Source: CAYRJA01 sp964424455
Lineage (GTDB): Bacteria; Bacteroidota; Bacteroidia; Chitinophagales; UBA10324
NCBI GenBank assembly: GCA_964424455.1
Contig: CAYRJA010000011.1
Location: 1 to 44,676 of the forward strand
Direction of reading: 5' to 3'
DNA: 44,676 nucleotides
Positions within the stretch are counted from its first letter, which is position 1. Each line of letters opens with the position of its first letter. Of the stretch, positions 1 through 8,837 are shown in pieces. The translations under genes and the position numbers were made by a program. Below the pieces are notes generated by a model, which saw nothing but the letters and a program-made list of their open reading frames with translations, did no database searches and had not been told where the DNA came from.

Positions 1-172
1 ATATGAATTTTACCTGTCTTCTTTTCAGACTATCTACGATTTATAATTGGTATAATTTGGTTTATGGTTCGAATCCTAAGAAACCACAGGTTTGTAGTTA
101 TGATGTTTTTATGAACATCTAATCCTACAGGGATTGCATACTTATATTTATTTTTCTCTTGTAGAGTATAAG

Positions 173-619
173 TTAGAACAACGGCTTTCCAATCAACTCG
201 CGCCAGGGCCAGGGAATACCGATAAGAATAAAGAGAAGAGAGAATAAAAACATAATTGCACCTCTGCGGAATTTGGAAGAAGAGTCAGTTGCCTTTTTAG
301 TAAGAGAACGACCTACATGAACAAACACTACTGCAAGAATCATAATAGCAATATGCTCCACTCCATAGAAGCGACTCACCGTGTCGCCCATGTTTATATG
401 AAAGGTGTTAGTCAGCGGACTGAATACAAAATACAGTAACAGTCCGACGAGCAGTTGCACATCCATGCTTATCATATAAAACAATCCGAGTTTATTGTCG
501 GAGGAATTAAATTCTTTATTGCCCAGCCATCCGAGTAAGTATTTTATGCAAGCATAGAATGCAAGAATCAAAACTATCCAGCGAAGACCGGAATGTGCGT
601 GAACAAGAATGTTGTACAT
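173..619 (-). CDS. Small four-helix membrane protein (cytochrome b-like hypothetical)
   Basis: A 148-residue protein that is almost entirely hydrophobic. I see about four membrane segments, near residues 12-31, 46-66, 88-106 and 120-138. It opens with a histidine-containing stretch (MYNILVHAHSGLRW), and further histidines lie near the membrane (position about 74 and EHIA). I recall short Bacteroidota proteins of this kind being annotated as cytochrome b-like, but no haem ligation can be proved here and I assign no enzyme function. The start is the ATG at 619. It lies downstream of and codirectional with the E2 gene (67-base gap) and may be cotranscribed with it. The 172 bases beyond its stop hold nothing I can name. 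Confidence 0.75.
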   Translation of the reverse strand: MYNILVHAHSGLRWIVLILAFYACIKYLLGWLGNKEFNSSDNKLGLFYMISMDVQLLVGLLLYFVFSPLTNTFHINMGDTVSRFYGVEHIAIMILAVVFVHVGRSLTKKATDSSSKFRRGAIMFLFSLLFILIGIPWPWRELIGKPLF

Positions 620-685
620 GATTGTGTTGTATGATTAGGTTGTAAACTGCAAGTATAAAGATGTTTTAGCAGAAGATTCCTTTTT

Positions 686-1987
686 CTAAAACTCTCTTTC
701 CACATCAAATTTTTCGAGATAGTCTGCTACCCTGCGAAGGAATGAACCGCCCAGCGCTCCGTCAACTATCCGGTGGTCATAAGAAAGCGACAGGAACATC
801 ATGTGGCGGATGGCAATCACATCACCCTGAGGAGTTTCAAGAACAACCGGCTTTTTCTTAATAGCTCCGGTTGCCATAATGGCTACCTGCGGCTGGTTAA
901 TAATCGGCGTACCCATCAGGTTGCCGAATGTGCCGACATTTGTTACAGTAAATGTTCCGCCTTCTATTTCGTTAGGTTTCAGTTGTCCTTTGCGTGCGCG
1001 GTTGGCTAAATCATTTACTTCTCTGGTTAATCCGATTAAGTTTTTGGTATCTGCGTTTTTAATTACGGGAACAATCAAATTACCGGAGGGAAGCGCGGCT
1101 GCCATTCCGATATTAATGTCTTTACGGCGAATGATTTGTGTTGCATTCACTGATGCATTCACTAATGGGAAATCTTTAATCGCCTTAGTAATTGCTTCAA
1201 TGAAAAGCGGAGTGAAAGTGATTCGCTCTCCTTCACGCCTTTCAAAATCTTTCTTCACCTTTTCACGCCACAATACCATGTTTGTAACATCGGCTTCCAC
1301 AAAGGAAGTAACATGTGCTGAAGTGCGTTTGCTCATTATCATGTGATCGGCAATCAGCTTACGCATTCTGTCCATTTCAATAATCTCTACATTTCCTGAA
1401 ACGGAAACAGCGGGCGCTTCGATAGTGCGCTCTTCCACTACTGCTACCGGCTGAGTTACCACAGTGGATTGAATTTGTGCAGGTTGCGAACTGCGGTTCT
1501 TTACATATTCGAGAATATCTTTTTTAGTTACCCGGTTATCCAATCCTGAACCCTGAACAGTTTCTAATTCAGCCATTCCGATACCTTCATTTCTTGCAAT
1601 GTTCAGTACAAGCGGAGAGTAAAAACGAGCGCCGGAGTTTGACTGTACTTTTGCTGCAGCAGGAGCGGCAGACGGGGCTGTTACAGTTGGTTGTTTCACT
1701 TCGGTAGGAGTAACTGTTGGAGCTGATGCCGGTTTTGCAGCAGCGCCTTCAGAACTGATAATAGCAATGGGCTTGTTTACTGCAATTACATCACCGACTT
1801 TGTAAAGAATTTTTGTAATTGTGCCTGCAAAAGGAGAAGGAACTTCAGAATCCACTTTATCAGTAGCGATTTCCAGAACAGGCTCATCTACTTTCACAGT
1901 ATCACCTTCTTTCTTCATCCATTTCAGAATGGTTGCTTCGGTAATACTCTCACCCATTTTGGGCATAATTAATTCAACTTCAGCCAT
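686..1987 (-). CDS. 2-oxo acid dehydrogenase E2 component (dihydrolipoyl acyltransferase, branched-chain type)
   Basis: Acyltransferase core of a 2-oxoacid dehydrogenase complex, passing the acyl group from the E1-loaded lipoyl arm to CoA. Order of domains in 433 residues: one lipoyl domain (about 1-76, lipoylated Lys44 in ATDKVDSE), an Ala/Pro/Thr-rich linker, a peripheral subunit-binding domain (about 121-160), a second linker, and the catalytic domain (about 200-433) with the active site DHRIVDG (His405, Asp409). The N-terminus PKMGESITEATILKW resembles the Bacteroidota branched-chain or general E2 rather than the two-lipoyl pyruvate E2. The exact substrate (branched-chain, pyruvate or 2-oxoglutarate) is not settled by sequence. 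No E1 gene is adjacent. An E3 gene (lpdA) lies 5 kb away. A good promoter match sits at 2086-2117. Confidence 0.93.
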   Translation of the reverse strand: MAEVELIMPKMGESITEATILKWMKKEGDTVKVDEPVLEIATDKVDSEVPSPFAGTITKILYKVGDVIAVNKPIAIISSEGAAAKPASAPTVTPTEVKQPTVTAPSAAPAAAKVQSNSGARFYSPLVLNIARNEGIGMAELETVQGSGLDNRVTKKDILEYVKNRSSQPAQIQSTVVTQPVAVVEERTIEAPAVSVSGNVEIIEMDRMRKLIADHMIMSKRTSAHVTSFVEADVTNMVLWREKVKKDFERREGERITFTPLFIEAITKAIKDFPLVNASVNATQIIRRKDINIGMAAALPSGNLIVPVIKNADTKNLIGLTREVNDLANRARKGQLKPNEIEGGTFTVTNVGTFGNLMGTPIINQPQVAIMATGAIKKKPVVLETPQGDVIAIRHMMFLSLSYDHRIVDGALGGSFLRRVADYLEKFDVEREF

Positions 1988-2085
1988 AGTGTATTTTTTA
2001 CTCGTGTAAAGTCACCGTATCCGTAAAACTATTATTCGTTTTCTAAGCGGGCTTTATGTCTTTACATTGAAAAATTAAAGTGCGC

Positions 2086-2117
2086 CAAAAATAATGATTC
2101 ACACTTCACTTCTCAAA
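2086..2117 (-). promoter_or_regulatory. Promoter for the E2 gene (TTTG-N20-TATTTTTG)
   Basis: On the minus strand, TTTG (2117 to 2114) is followed after 20 bases by TATTTTTG (2093 to 2086). This matches the Bacteroidota consensus TTTG / about 19-21 bases / TAnnTTTG. Transcription would start near 2080, giving a leader of about 90 nt before the ATG at 1987. The -33 element lies inside the last codons of cinA, so the E2 gene need not depend on read-through from cinA. Confidence 0.6.
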
Positions 2118-3356
2118 TTTCTCTGATAAAATCAACCGAAGCATATTAAGCGCAGCGATACCGGTCATTTCTATATTCATTTTCCTGTCCCGAACAAACC
2201 GAAACAGTTTAGTGTAAACTCTCTCTTTTGTTCCGACAGCCACCCAAACAGTACCTACCGGTTTATCTTTTGTTCCGCCATCGGGTCCTGCAATTCCTGA
2301 AACAGCAATTGAAAAATCTGTATTTGTTTTTTGAAGAATTCCTGTTGCCATTTCTGTTACAGTCTGTTCGCTCACAGCTCCATATTTTTCTAAAGTTTCC
2401 TTTTTCACTCCTAAAAAATTCTCCTTTATTTCATTTGCATAACTAACAACCGAACCTTTGAAGTAAGCGGAACTTCCGGGTACAGAAGTGATTTTATGGG
2501 CAATAAATCCGCCGGTGCAACTTTCTGCTGTACTGAGTGTTGCATTTTTCTTTTTCAGTAAATCACCTACGACTTTTTCCAGAGTATCTTCATCAAAACC
2601 AAAAACATATTTATCTGTCAGTAGCAGAAGTTTTTCTTCCTGTTCTTTTATTTCCTGCCTTAATTGTAATTCGTCTTTGCCGTATCCCGAAATACGCAGG
2701 CGTACTTGTGATAAAGACGGGAGATACGCGAGTTTCAGATGATGAGGAAGTGCATTTTCCCATTGAGAAATTTTTTCTGCTAAAAATGATTCACCAATTC
2801 CGGCAGTAAGAATAGTCCGGTGAATGATGGATGGAAAAGAAAATCTTTTTCTGAGCATCGGAACTACAGAGTCTGTCATCATTGCCTTCATTTCAAATGG
2901 CACACCCGGCATTGAAACGAAAATCTTATTCTCTTTATCAAACCACATCCCGGGCGCAGTGCCGAGTTGGTTGCGGATGGGAGTGCAGCAGTCCGGGATT
3001 TCTGCCTGCTTTATGTTGCTTTCTATCATCGGACTGTTTCTCCGGCTGAAAAATTCTTTTATGTCAGCAAGCACATCATTGTTGCTAATCAGTTTACATC
3101 TGAAATAATCGCACAACACATCTTTTGTAAGGTCGTCTTTTGTGGGACCCAATCCACCTGTGATAAAAATTATTTCAGATTCCTGCTTTGCAATGTCAAG
3201 GGCTTTTACGATTTCGTTTTTTTCATCGCCAACAGCTAAGCGCAGGCAAATTTTCACTCCCAGTTTGCTCATTTCCTGACCAAGCCATGCAGAGTTGGTG
3301 TCAATCACCTGACCGATTAGCAATTCATCTCCGATAGTAATAACAGAAGCTAACAT
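2106..3356 (-). CDS. cinA: CinA family protein (MoaB-like domain plus PncC-type NMN amidohydrolase domain)
   Basis: Two-domain CinA of 416 residues, the usual length. The N-terminal MoaB/MogA-like (COG1058) domain covers about 1-170, with ITIGDELLIGQVIDTN at the start and the GGLGPTKDDLT motif at about 67-77. The C-terminal CinA/PncC domain covers about 255-412, with STAESCTGG and the AVSGIAGPDGGT motif. The PncC domain in characterised relatives deamidates nicotinamide mononucleotide in pyridine nucleotide salvage, while the N-terminal domain has been linked to ADP-ribose or CoA pyrophosphatase activity. The competence role implied by the name is not general. It starts at the ATG at 3356 and is divergent from the DUF4197 gene, with a possible -7 box at 3379-3386. 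Confidence 0.93.
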   Translation of the reverse strand: MLASVITIGDELLIGQVIDTNSAWLGQEMSKLGVKICLRLAVGDEKNEIVKALDIAKQESEIIFITGGLGPTKDDLTKDVLCDYFRCKLISNNDVLADIKEFFSRRNSPMIESNIKQAEIPDCCTPIRNQLGTAPGMWFDKENKIFVSMPGVPFEMKAMMTDSVVPMLRKRFSFPSIIHRTILTAGIGESFLAEKISQWENALPHHLKLAYLPSLSQVRLRISGYGKDELQLRQEIKEQEEKLLLLTDKYVFGFDEDTLEKVVGDLLKKKNATLSTAESCTGGFIAHKITSVPGSSAYFKGSVVSYANEIKENFLGVKKETLEKYGAVSEQTVTEMATGILQKTNTDFSIAVSGIAGPDGGTKDKPVGTVWVAVGTKERVYTKLFRFVRDRKMNIEMTGIAALNMLRLILSEKFEK

Positions 3357-3378
3357 AATGTTGCGTATTCATTGAGTG

Positions 3379-3386
3379 CAAAAATA
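3379..3386 (-). promoter_or_regulatory. Candidate -7 element for cinA (TATTTTTG)
   Basis: TATTTTTG on the minus strand matches TAnnTTTG and lies 23 bases upstream of the cinA ATG. I see no convincing TTTG at the -33 position, so only the -7 half is supported. Confidence 0.4.
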
Positions 3387-3459
3387 TCAAATCATTATAC
3401 GGCTTTCACTGATGAAGCCATTGGCAGTATATTTACCAACTCAAAATAAAATTCCCCTT

Positions 3460-4179
3460 ATGAAAAACTTACGGATATTCATTCTGTCTATTATTGTGCT
3501 GCCTTTTCTTTCCTGTAGCGAGATGAGAGATTTAACTATAAACCTTCCTACAGGTACAACCTCCACCGCCCCGACAAATTCAGAGGTGATTTCAGGATTG
3601 AAAGAAGCATTGAACATCGGCATAGCCAAAGGAGCAGATTTAGTATCACAGAAAGACGGATACTTCGGCAATTCGTTGATTAAAATAATGATGCCGCCAG
3701 ATGCAAAAAAGGTAGAAGATAAATTACGTGATCTTGGATTCGGTCAGCAGGTGGACAATGCCATTCTCACCATGAACCGCGCTGCTGAAGATGCTGCGAT
3801 AAAAGCCAAACCGATTTTTGTAAATGCAATCAAGCAGATGTCCATTAGTGATGCAATGGGAATTTTGAAAGGAGCAAATAATGCAGCGACGGAGTATTTA
3901 AAACAAACAACATCTGCTCAACTTACCGCTGCTTTCAAGCCGGTGATTCAGCAATCACTCGATAAAGTGGAAGCAACAAAATACTGGAAACAGGTTTTTG
4001 ACACTTACAATAAAGTTCCTTTTGTGAAGCCGGTTAATTCAGATTTGACCGGTTATGTAACACAAAAAGCATTAGACGGTTTGTTCTACCAGATTGCACA
4101 ACAGGAAGCAAAAATCCGCTCTAATCCAAAAGAACAAGTAACTGAATTACTGAAAAAGGTTTTCGGGTATAAGCCTTAA
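3460..4179 (+). CDS. DUF4197 domain lipoprotein
   Basis: From the ATG at 3460 this encodes 239 residues beginning MKNLRIFILSIIVLPFLSCS, a lipoprotein signal with lipobox LSC. An upstream in-frame start at 3376 would add 28 residues that break the signal-peptide pattern, so I reject it. The body is helical and fits DUF4197: ISGLKEALNIGIAKGADLVSQKDGYFGNSLIKI, then PPDAKKVEDKLRDLGFGQQVD, then AEDAAIKAKPIF near the middle, and a GLFYQIAQQEAKIR segment near the end. The biochemical role of the family is unknown. The likely location is periplasmic, membrane-anchored. It is monocistronic and convergent with the glycosyltransferase gene. Confidence 0.85.
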   Translation: MKNLRIFILSIIVLPFLSCSEMRDLTINLPTGTTSTAPTNSEVISGLKEALNIGIAKGADLVSQKDGYFGNSLIKIMMPPDAKKVEDKLRDLGFGQQVDNAILTMNRAAEDAAIKAKPIFVNAIKQMSISDAMGILKGANNAATEYLKQTTSAQLTAAFKPVIQQSLDKVEATKYWKQVFDTYNKVPFVKPVNSDLTGYVTQKALDGLFYQIAQQEAKIRSNPKEQVTELLKKVFGYKP

Positions 4180-4284
4180 TAAGGCTTTTACCTTTAATGC
4201 TTATTGAAGGGAGAGCGTTATCAAGTCTGAATATTTCATCTGCTTTTGCCAACTGCATCATCGGCAATTGTAAAGGTGTTACAT

Positions 4285-5451
4285 TTATTGAACCGTACCC
4301 GGCTTCACTTTAGCATTCACTTTCCACCTGGGTTCGTTCAGCATTTTCTGAAACAGTTCATCATACTGATTGCATATTTTATCCCATGTGTATTTTTCAG
4401 TAATGCGGTTTCGTGAAATACTTTTCTTCTGCTCTACTTCTGCCGGTAAATTATCTATGCGTTTGATGGATTCGGCAATGTCGTCAGGCGAACTCTTGAA
4501 ATAAAATCCATACTTGTCATTGTCTAAAGCTTCGCGGGTAAAAATATTATCATGAGCCAAAATGCAACAACCGTATGCCAGCGCTTTTAATAAAGAAGGA
4601 TTTGTTCCGCCGTAAGCATGTCCGTGCATATAACAGTAGCTGTTGGCAAACAACTCTTTCAGCAAAACCTGATCAGTAATATATCCTGTAAAAATTATAT
4701 TGTCACTCGCCATCGCCTTCATCCTTTGAGCGAAAGTGTCTTTGTAAGTAACATCACCCACCACAACTAATTTTTTTTGAGTGTTACTTTTCTTAAATCC
4801 CAGAATGATTTCTTCCACATGATTATCCGGAATCAACCGCCCGACAATTAAGTAGTAATCATTTTTCTTCAATCCCAATTTCTCTATGGATTCGGCTCCT
4901 TCGCTTTGCTGCAAATAAGCGCCGTAAGCAATCACCACCGAATCGGTTTTGAATTTATCGAGATAATAATTCCGTATTCCGTCTGCATCTGAAATCACTA
5001 CATCAAAATTTCTGGTAGAAACTTTCGCTCCCCACCTGAAATATTTTGCGCCAAGTCCTTTCCATTTTGGTCTTTCCCACTCAATACCGTCAGTGTTAAT
5101 GGCAGTCCGCTTACCGAAAAGTTTTAATACACATCCGAATGGACCATTCGCAGCATTTACAAAAAGATAGATATCATAGCGCATCAGCAGCGCATGAGCA
5201 GTACTTAGCGCACTGAAAATAATCTGACTAAGGAATTTAGATTCAATGGTCGGCAGATAATGAAGATGAACATTGTTCAATATTTTCGGTCGTTGCTTAA
5301 ACAGCCCTCTGTGACAGTAAACATGAATCTCGTATTTATCATTTAAGAAAGCGCACAATTCACGCACCCATGTTTCATAGCCGCTGTAAACAACAGGATA
5401 ACCCCGCGTTCCCAGTATCGCAATTTTTGGTTTTGAATTTTTTATACTCAT
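4285..5451 (-). CDS. Glycosyltransferase (DUF1972 N-terminal domain, GT4-like C-terminal domain)
   Basis: Predicted GT-B glycosyltransferase of 388 residues. The N-terminus carries the DUF1972 signature (AILGTRGYPVVYSGYETWVREL), as in rhamnosyl- or hexosyltransferases of surface polysaccharide synthesis. The C-terminal half has the nucleotide-sugar domain features of GT4: YYLIVGRLIPDNH, then GTNPSLLKALAYGC with the acidic/Gly loop shifted. Donor and acceptor cannot be read from sequence. I prefer the ATG at 5451, since the longer frame would start at a TTG at 5466 and adds only five residues. It is isolated from other polysaccharide genes and lies 55 bases downstream of the codirectional DUF1501 gene. 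Confidence 0.85.
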   Translation of the reverse strand: MSIKNSKPKIAILGTRGYPVVYSGYETWVRELCAFLNDKYEIHVYCHRGLFKQRPKILNNVHLHYLPTIESKFLSQIIFSALSTAHALLMRYDIYLFVNAANGPFGCVLKLFGKRTAINTDGIEWERPKWKGLGAKYFRWGAKVSTRNFDVVISDADGIRNYYLDKFKTDSVVIAYGAYLQQSEGAESIEKLGLKKNDYYLIVGRLIPDNHVEEIILGFKKSNTQKKLVVVGDVTYKDTFAQRMKAMASDNIIFTGYITDQVLLKELFANSYCYMHGHAYGGTNPSLLKALAYGCCILAHDNIFTREALDNDKYGFYFKSSPDDIAESIKRIDNLPAEVEQKKSISRNRITEKYTWDKICNQYDELFQKMLNEPRWKVNAKVKPGTVQ

Positions 5452-5506
5452 AATTAACTGCGCCAAACCTAATGATAGTTGTTGGATATAATTACAAGCA
5501 GAGTGA

Positions 5507-6481
5507 TTAAATAAAATCCATTGCCCGGAAATTGTCTTTCAGAATTAGAGAGGAATCCATCTGAAACCATTTATCCAATATCGTTGCGTAAATATTTCTG
5601 AAATCAATTTTCGGGGTAGTATTCTGCAAGTCATAAATTTCATTAGCGGTTTTTATTGGCTTCAGGTTTCCTCCAGCTAAAAGAACGGTATTTGTATTTC
5701 CATGTTCAGTTCCACCAAACGGGTTTTCATTTACACTTCTTCCAAATTCAGAGTAAGTCATTACTAAAGTATGTTTCCATTTCCCGGATTGCTTCAGATT
5801 AGCTGAAAGGGTTCTTATTCCTTCATCGAGAACTTTCAGTAACCTATTTTGAATTTGCTTTTGATGAGTGTGTGTGTCAAATCCTGAGAGAGAAAGGTGA
5901 TAAACCCGGTATTCAGTTTCCGAATTAATTAAATCTGTAACAGCATTTATCTGAAAAGGAAAATCATCTGATTGATAAAGTGTTACCCCTTTTTTCCTTT
6001 TCCCTTTTAGCAACTTGCCAAATGAGTAATTCATTTCTGCCGCTTTAAATAAATCATCATAGTCTAAAATACGACCAACCCATCCTGTTACAGCATTTTC
6101 AGTATCGCAGCCGGCAGTATGCCATGAGTTTAAACTTTTAAAATGGCTTGTACTTGGAAAGGGAATTCCTATACCGTTTAATATTACTGCCTCACCGGTT
6201 TCATAAAGAGAAGCGAATGATGAAAGGCTTTTATTCAAAAACAGTTCATCATTTAATTTTATGATTTCATTTTTCTTTAGCGCAAGAGCAGGACGAAGCC
6301 GGTGGTATAAATCATTGTGATAAGGAACAACGGTGTTTAGTCCGTCATTCCCTCCGGAGAGATGTATCAGTATAAGTATGTTGTTGTTTACAGGAGCAGC
6401 TTTAAGAAAATCAGGAACAAGCAATGAAGCTCCTGCCATGGAACTGTAACAGATAAAATCTCTTCTGCTGTGTTTTGTCAT
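5507..6481 (-). CDS. DUF1501 protein with twin-arginine signal, shorter than the family
   Basis: A 324-residue secreted protein. It begins at the ATG at 6481 with MTKHSRRDFICYSSMAGASL, a twin-arginine signal (RR at 7-8), so export through the Tat system is expected; tatC is at 34.7 kb. A TTG at 6517 would add 12 residues and is less likely. Family landmarks are HLSGGNDGLNTVVPY, HTAGCDTENAVTGWVGR, SLSGFDTHTHQ and MTYSEFGRSVNENPFGGTEHG. DUF1501 belongs to the alkaline-phosphatase-like (sulfatase-related) superfamily; the substrate is unknown. Family members I know are about 380-480 residues. Here the middle segment between the GWVGR motif and DTH is contracted by several tens of residues. Confidence 0.85.
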   Translation of the reverse strand: MTKHSRRDFICYSSMAGASLLVPDFLKAAPVNNNILILIHLSGGNDGLNTVVPYHNDLYHRLRPALALKKNEIIKLNDELFLNKSLSSFASLYETGEAVILNGIGIPFPSTSHFKSLNSWHTAGCDTENAVTGWVGRILDYDDLFKAAEMNYSFGKLLKGKRKKGVTLYQSDDFPFQINAVTDLINSETEYRVYHLSLSGFDTHTHQKQIQNRLLKVLDEGIRTLSANLKQSGKWKHTLVMTYSEFGRSVNENPFGGTEHGNTNTVLLAGGNLKPIKTANEIYDLQNTTPKIDFRNIYATILDKWFQMDSSLILKDNFRAMDFI

Positions 6482-6823
6482 TATATCTGAAATCGGAGAT
6501 AAAAATAATTTTTTCAAGGAACATAAATTTATCTGTGTAATCTGATTTTCTTCATTTCAATATTTTACTAAGTATGTTCTTTCCGACCATGTTGGACACA
6601 GTTATCTTTAACTAATTTCTTTTTAAAAATTATACTGATAAACTGGAATCTGTTTCATTCGTTCTCCTACTCCACTGCCGGTAATATTCCGGCAACACCG
6701 CTTCTTAGCACAGAAGATTTCACTTAAATCAGCTAGAATGATTTCAAATTGTTTACTCGCAGTATCTTGCGGATACTCTTTGTTAAATAAATTCTATCTT
6801 AAACAGGTTCTTAGCAAATAATC
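6482..6823. other. Intergenic stretch of 342 bases with one small inverted repeat
   Basis: No open frame of note lies here, between the DUF1501 gene and lpdA. The only structure I see is TGCCGG (6676-6681), a 7-base loop, and CCGGCA (6689-6694). No T-run follows on either strand, so it is not an ordinary terminator. It could be a protein-binding dyad or a short repetitive extragenic element. Confidence 0.4.
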
Positions 6824-8212
6824 TTAAATGTCAATAGCTTCTCCGTAAGCAACAGCAGTAGCTTCTTTAATGGCTTCACTCATTGTAGGATGAGGATGAA
6901 CGGTTTTTATGATACCGTGTCCCGTAGTTTCTAATTTTCTGGCAGCCACCACTTCCGCAATCATTTCTGTAACATTCAATCCTATGAGATGAGCGCCAAG
7001 CCATTCACCGTACTTTGCATCGAATACCACCTTTACAAATCCTTCTTTTGCTCCGGCAGCATTAGCTTTACCTGAGGCCGAGAATGGAAACTTACCTACC
7101 TTCACCTGATAACCTGCCGCTTTTGCTGCTTTCTCAGTATAACCCACAGAAGCGATTTCAGGAGAACTGTAAGTACATCCCGGAATATTGTTATAGTCGA
7201 GTGGTTCGGGGTTTTTGCCTGCAATATTTTCCATACAAATAATTCCTTCTGCGGAAGCCACATGCGCCAGTGCGGGACCCTTTACAATATCTCCGATAGC
7301 ATAAATACCTGCAACATTTGTACGGTAGAAATCATCCACTGTCACCTTTCCTTTTTCTGTTTTTACTCCTGTTTCTTCTAACCCTATGTTCTCAATATTT
7401 GTTGTAACACCAACAGCAGAAAGAACTATATCACACTCCAGCGTTTGTAAGTTACTGCCTGTTTTAACAGCGACTTTGCAGCCGTTACCTGTTGTATCCA
7501 CTTTCTCAACAGAAGATCCGGTCATTACATTAATTCCCTTCTTACGGAAACTCTTTTCGAGTTCTTTTGAAATATCTTCATCTTCTATAGGTACAAGGTT
7601 TGGCAGAAATTCAACAATAGTAACTTTTGTACCGATTGAATTATAGAAATAAGCAAACTCAACTCCTATAGCGCCTGCACCGACAATAATCATGGATTTG
7701 GGCTGTGTAGAAAGAGTCAGCGCTTCACGATAACCGATAATCTTTTTCCCGTCTTGTTTAAGATTAGGTAATTCTTTTGAACGGGTTCCTGTCGCAAGCA
7801 CTATATGTTTTGCATCGTAATCTGTTGTCTTGCCCGATGCATCTGTAACAGCTACCTTTTTACCGGGTTTAAGTTTTGCAGTTCCGGTAATGACATCAAT
7901 TTTATTTTTCTTCATCAAAAAGGCAACTCCTTTACTCATGTTGCCTGCCACTCCGCGGCTACGCGATATAATAGAGTTAAAATCGGGTTTTGCATCAGAA
8001 GTAGTAATGCCATAATCTGCTGCATGTTTTATGTATTCAAAAACCTGGGCGCTTTTCAGCAAAGCTTTAGTGGGAATACATCCCCAGTTCAAACATATTC
8101 CACCCAATTCTGCTTTTTCAACTACAGCAGTTTTTAATCCAAGTTGCGAGGAACGGATAGCAGCAACATAGCCGCCCGGACCCGAACCAACAATAATTAC
8201 ATCATATCCCAT
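6824..8212 (-). CDS. lpdA: Dihydrolipoyl dehydrogenase (E3)
   Basis: FAD-dependent E3 of 2-oxoacid dehydrogenase complexes and possibly the glycine cleavage system, reoxidising dihydrolipoyl groups with NAD+. In 462 residues: FAD-binding GxGxxG (VGSGPGGYVAA, 8-18), redox disulfide C40-LNWG-C45, NAD-binding motif IIVGAGAIGVEFA in the middle, second FAD motif TNVAGIYAIGDI, and the dimer-domain catalytic pair His441 and Glu446 in HPHPTMSE. All key residues are present. It starts at the ATG at 8212 and is transcribed away from the feo genes as a single unit. It could serve the E2 encoded at 0.7-2.0 kb. Confidence 0.96.
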   Translation of the reverse strand: MGYDVIIVGSGPGGYVAAIRSSQLGLKTAVVEKAELGGICLNWGCIPTKALLKSAQVFEYIKHAADYGITTSDAKPDFNSIISRSRGVAGNMSKGVAFLMKKNKIDVITGTAKLKPGKKVAVTDASGKTTDYDAKHIVLATGTRSKELPNLKQDGKKIIGYREALTLSTQPKSMIIVGAGAIGVEFAYFYNSIGTKVTIVEFLPNLVPIEDEDISKELEKSFRKKGINVMTGSSVEKVDTTGNGCKVAVKTGSNLQTLECDIVLSAVGVTTNIENIGLEETGVKTEKGKVTVDDFYRTNVAGIYAIGDIVKGPALAHVASAEGIICMENIAGKNPEPLDYNNIPGCTYSSPEIASVGYTEKAAKAAGYQVKVGKFPFSASGKANAAGAKEGFVKVVFDAKYGEWLGAHLIGLNVTEMIAEVVAARKLETTGHGIIKTVHPHPTMSEAIKEATAVAYGEAIDI

Positions 8213-8351
8213 AAAAAAGATTTATTAAACGGGGCGCAAGTTAGTGATAAAAAGAATTATTGAAAGTTTAGTGAAATAATGCTGTATCGTCAATAAAATT
8301 GTTGTTCAAATAATTATCATGTCCGACTTTTGCGCTTTATCCTGTCAAATG

Positions 8352-8516
8352 CTCCGTTCAAAAACATTCTTCATCTCACTTTTGGTTATCGGATTGTTTT
8401 TTTCGTCTTGCAGTCTTTTTAAAAAGTGTGGTGACTGTCCTACCTTTTCTAAATCAAATACTTCAATACAGAATGTCCCTGTCGTGAAAGTAAGTTCTGA
8501 TATTTTTAATCAATGA
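8352..8516 (+). CDS. Small Cys-containing lipoprotein upstream of feoA
   Basis: A 54-residue predicted lipoprotein starting at the ATG at 8352: MLRSKTFFISLLVIGLFFSSC, lipobox FSSC, then a mature part with KKCGDCPTFSK (Cys-x2-Cys). An alternative ATG at 8319 would put 11 residues before the signal. Short lipoproteins with a Cys-Pro motif soon after the lipid anchor are frequent in Bacteroidota; a similar one lies at 33256-33447. Its stop is 51 bases before feoA, so the three genes may form one transcript. I cannot assign a function. Confidence 0.55.
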   Translation, partial: LRSKTFFISLLVIGLFFSSCSLFKKCGDCPTFSKSNTSIQNVPVVKVSSDIFNQ

Positions 8517-8567
8517 TTTATATCATGCAGTTTACAAAATACGATTCTTTACCTTGTGCTATAAACT

Positions 8568-8822
8568 ATGAATGAAATTATTCCTTTATCAAAACTAAAA
8601 CGCGGCGAGCAAGCTATTATCATCAGCATAGATAACACGTCTCTTGGACTTAAACTGATGGAAATGGGCTGTATGCCGGGTGAAGAAGTGCAGTTAAAAA
8701 AAATTGCTCCGCTTGGCGACCCTATATCAGTACGGATTGGCAGTTATGTACTAAGTCTTCGCAAGTCGGATGCTGCAGCAGTTCATGTCCGCAGGATTCA
8801 TATAGATGCTCAAGTTCTTTAA
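8568..8822 (+). CDS. feoA: Ferrous iron transport protein A
   Basis: An 84-residue cytoplasmic SH3-like protein that supports FeoB in Fe2+ uptake. Hallmarks are PLSKLKRGEQAIIISI at the start, the LGLKLMEMGCMPGEEVQLKKIAPLGDPISVRI core and the closing beta-strand with LSLRKSDA. It is full length for a stand-alone FeoA, whereas many Bacteroidota carry FeoA fused to FeoB. The gap to feoB is 15 bases, so the two are surely cotranscribed. No Fur box could be identified with confidence in the short upstream region. Confidence 0.93.
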   Translation: MNEIIPLSKLKRGEQAIIISIDNTSLGLKLMEMGCMPGEEVQLKKIAPLGDPISVRIGSYVLSLRKSDAAAVHVRRIHIDAQVL

Positions 8823-8837
8823 CCATAACTTTACAAC

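Noticed and set aside
6676..6694. Inverted repeat as a terminator for lpdA or DUF1501
   Set aside because: The stem is only 6 bp and no T-run follows on either strand.
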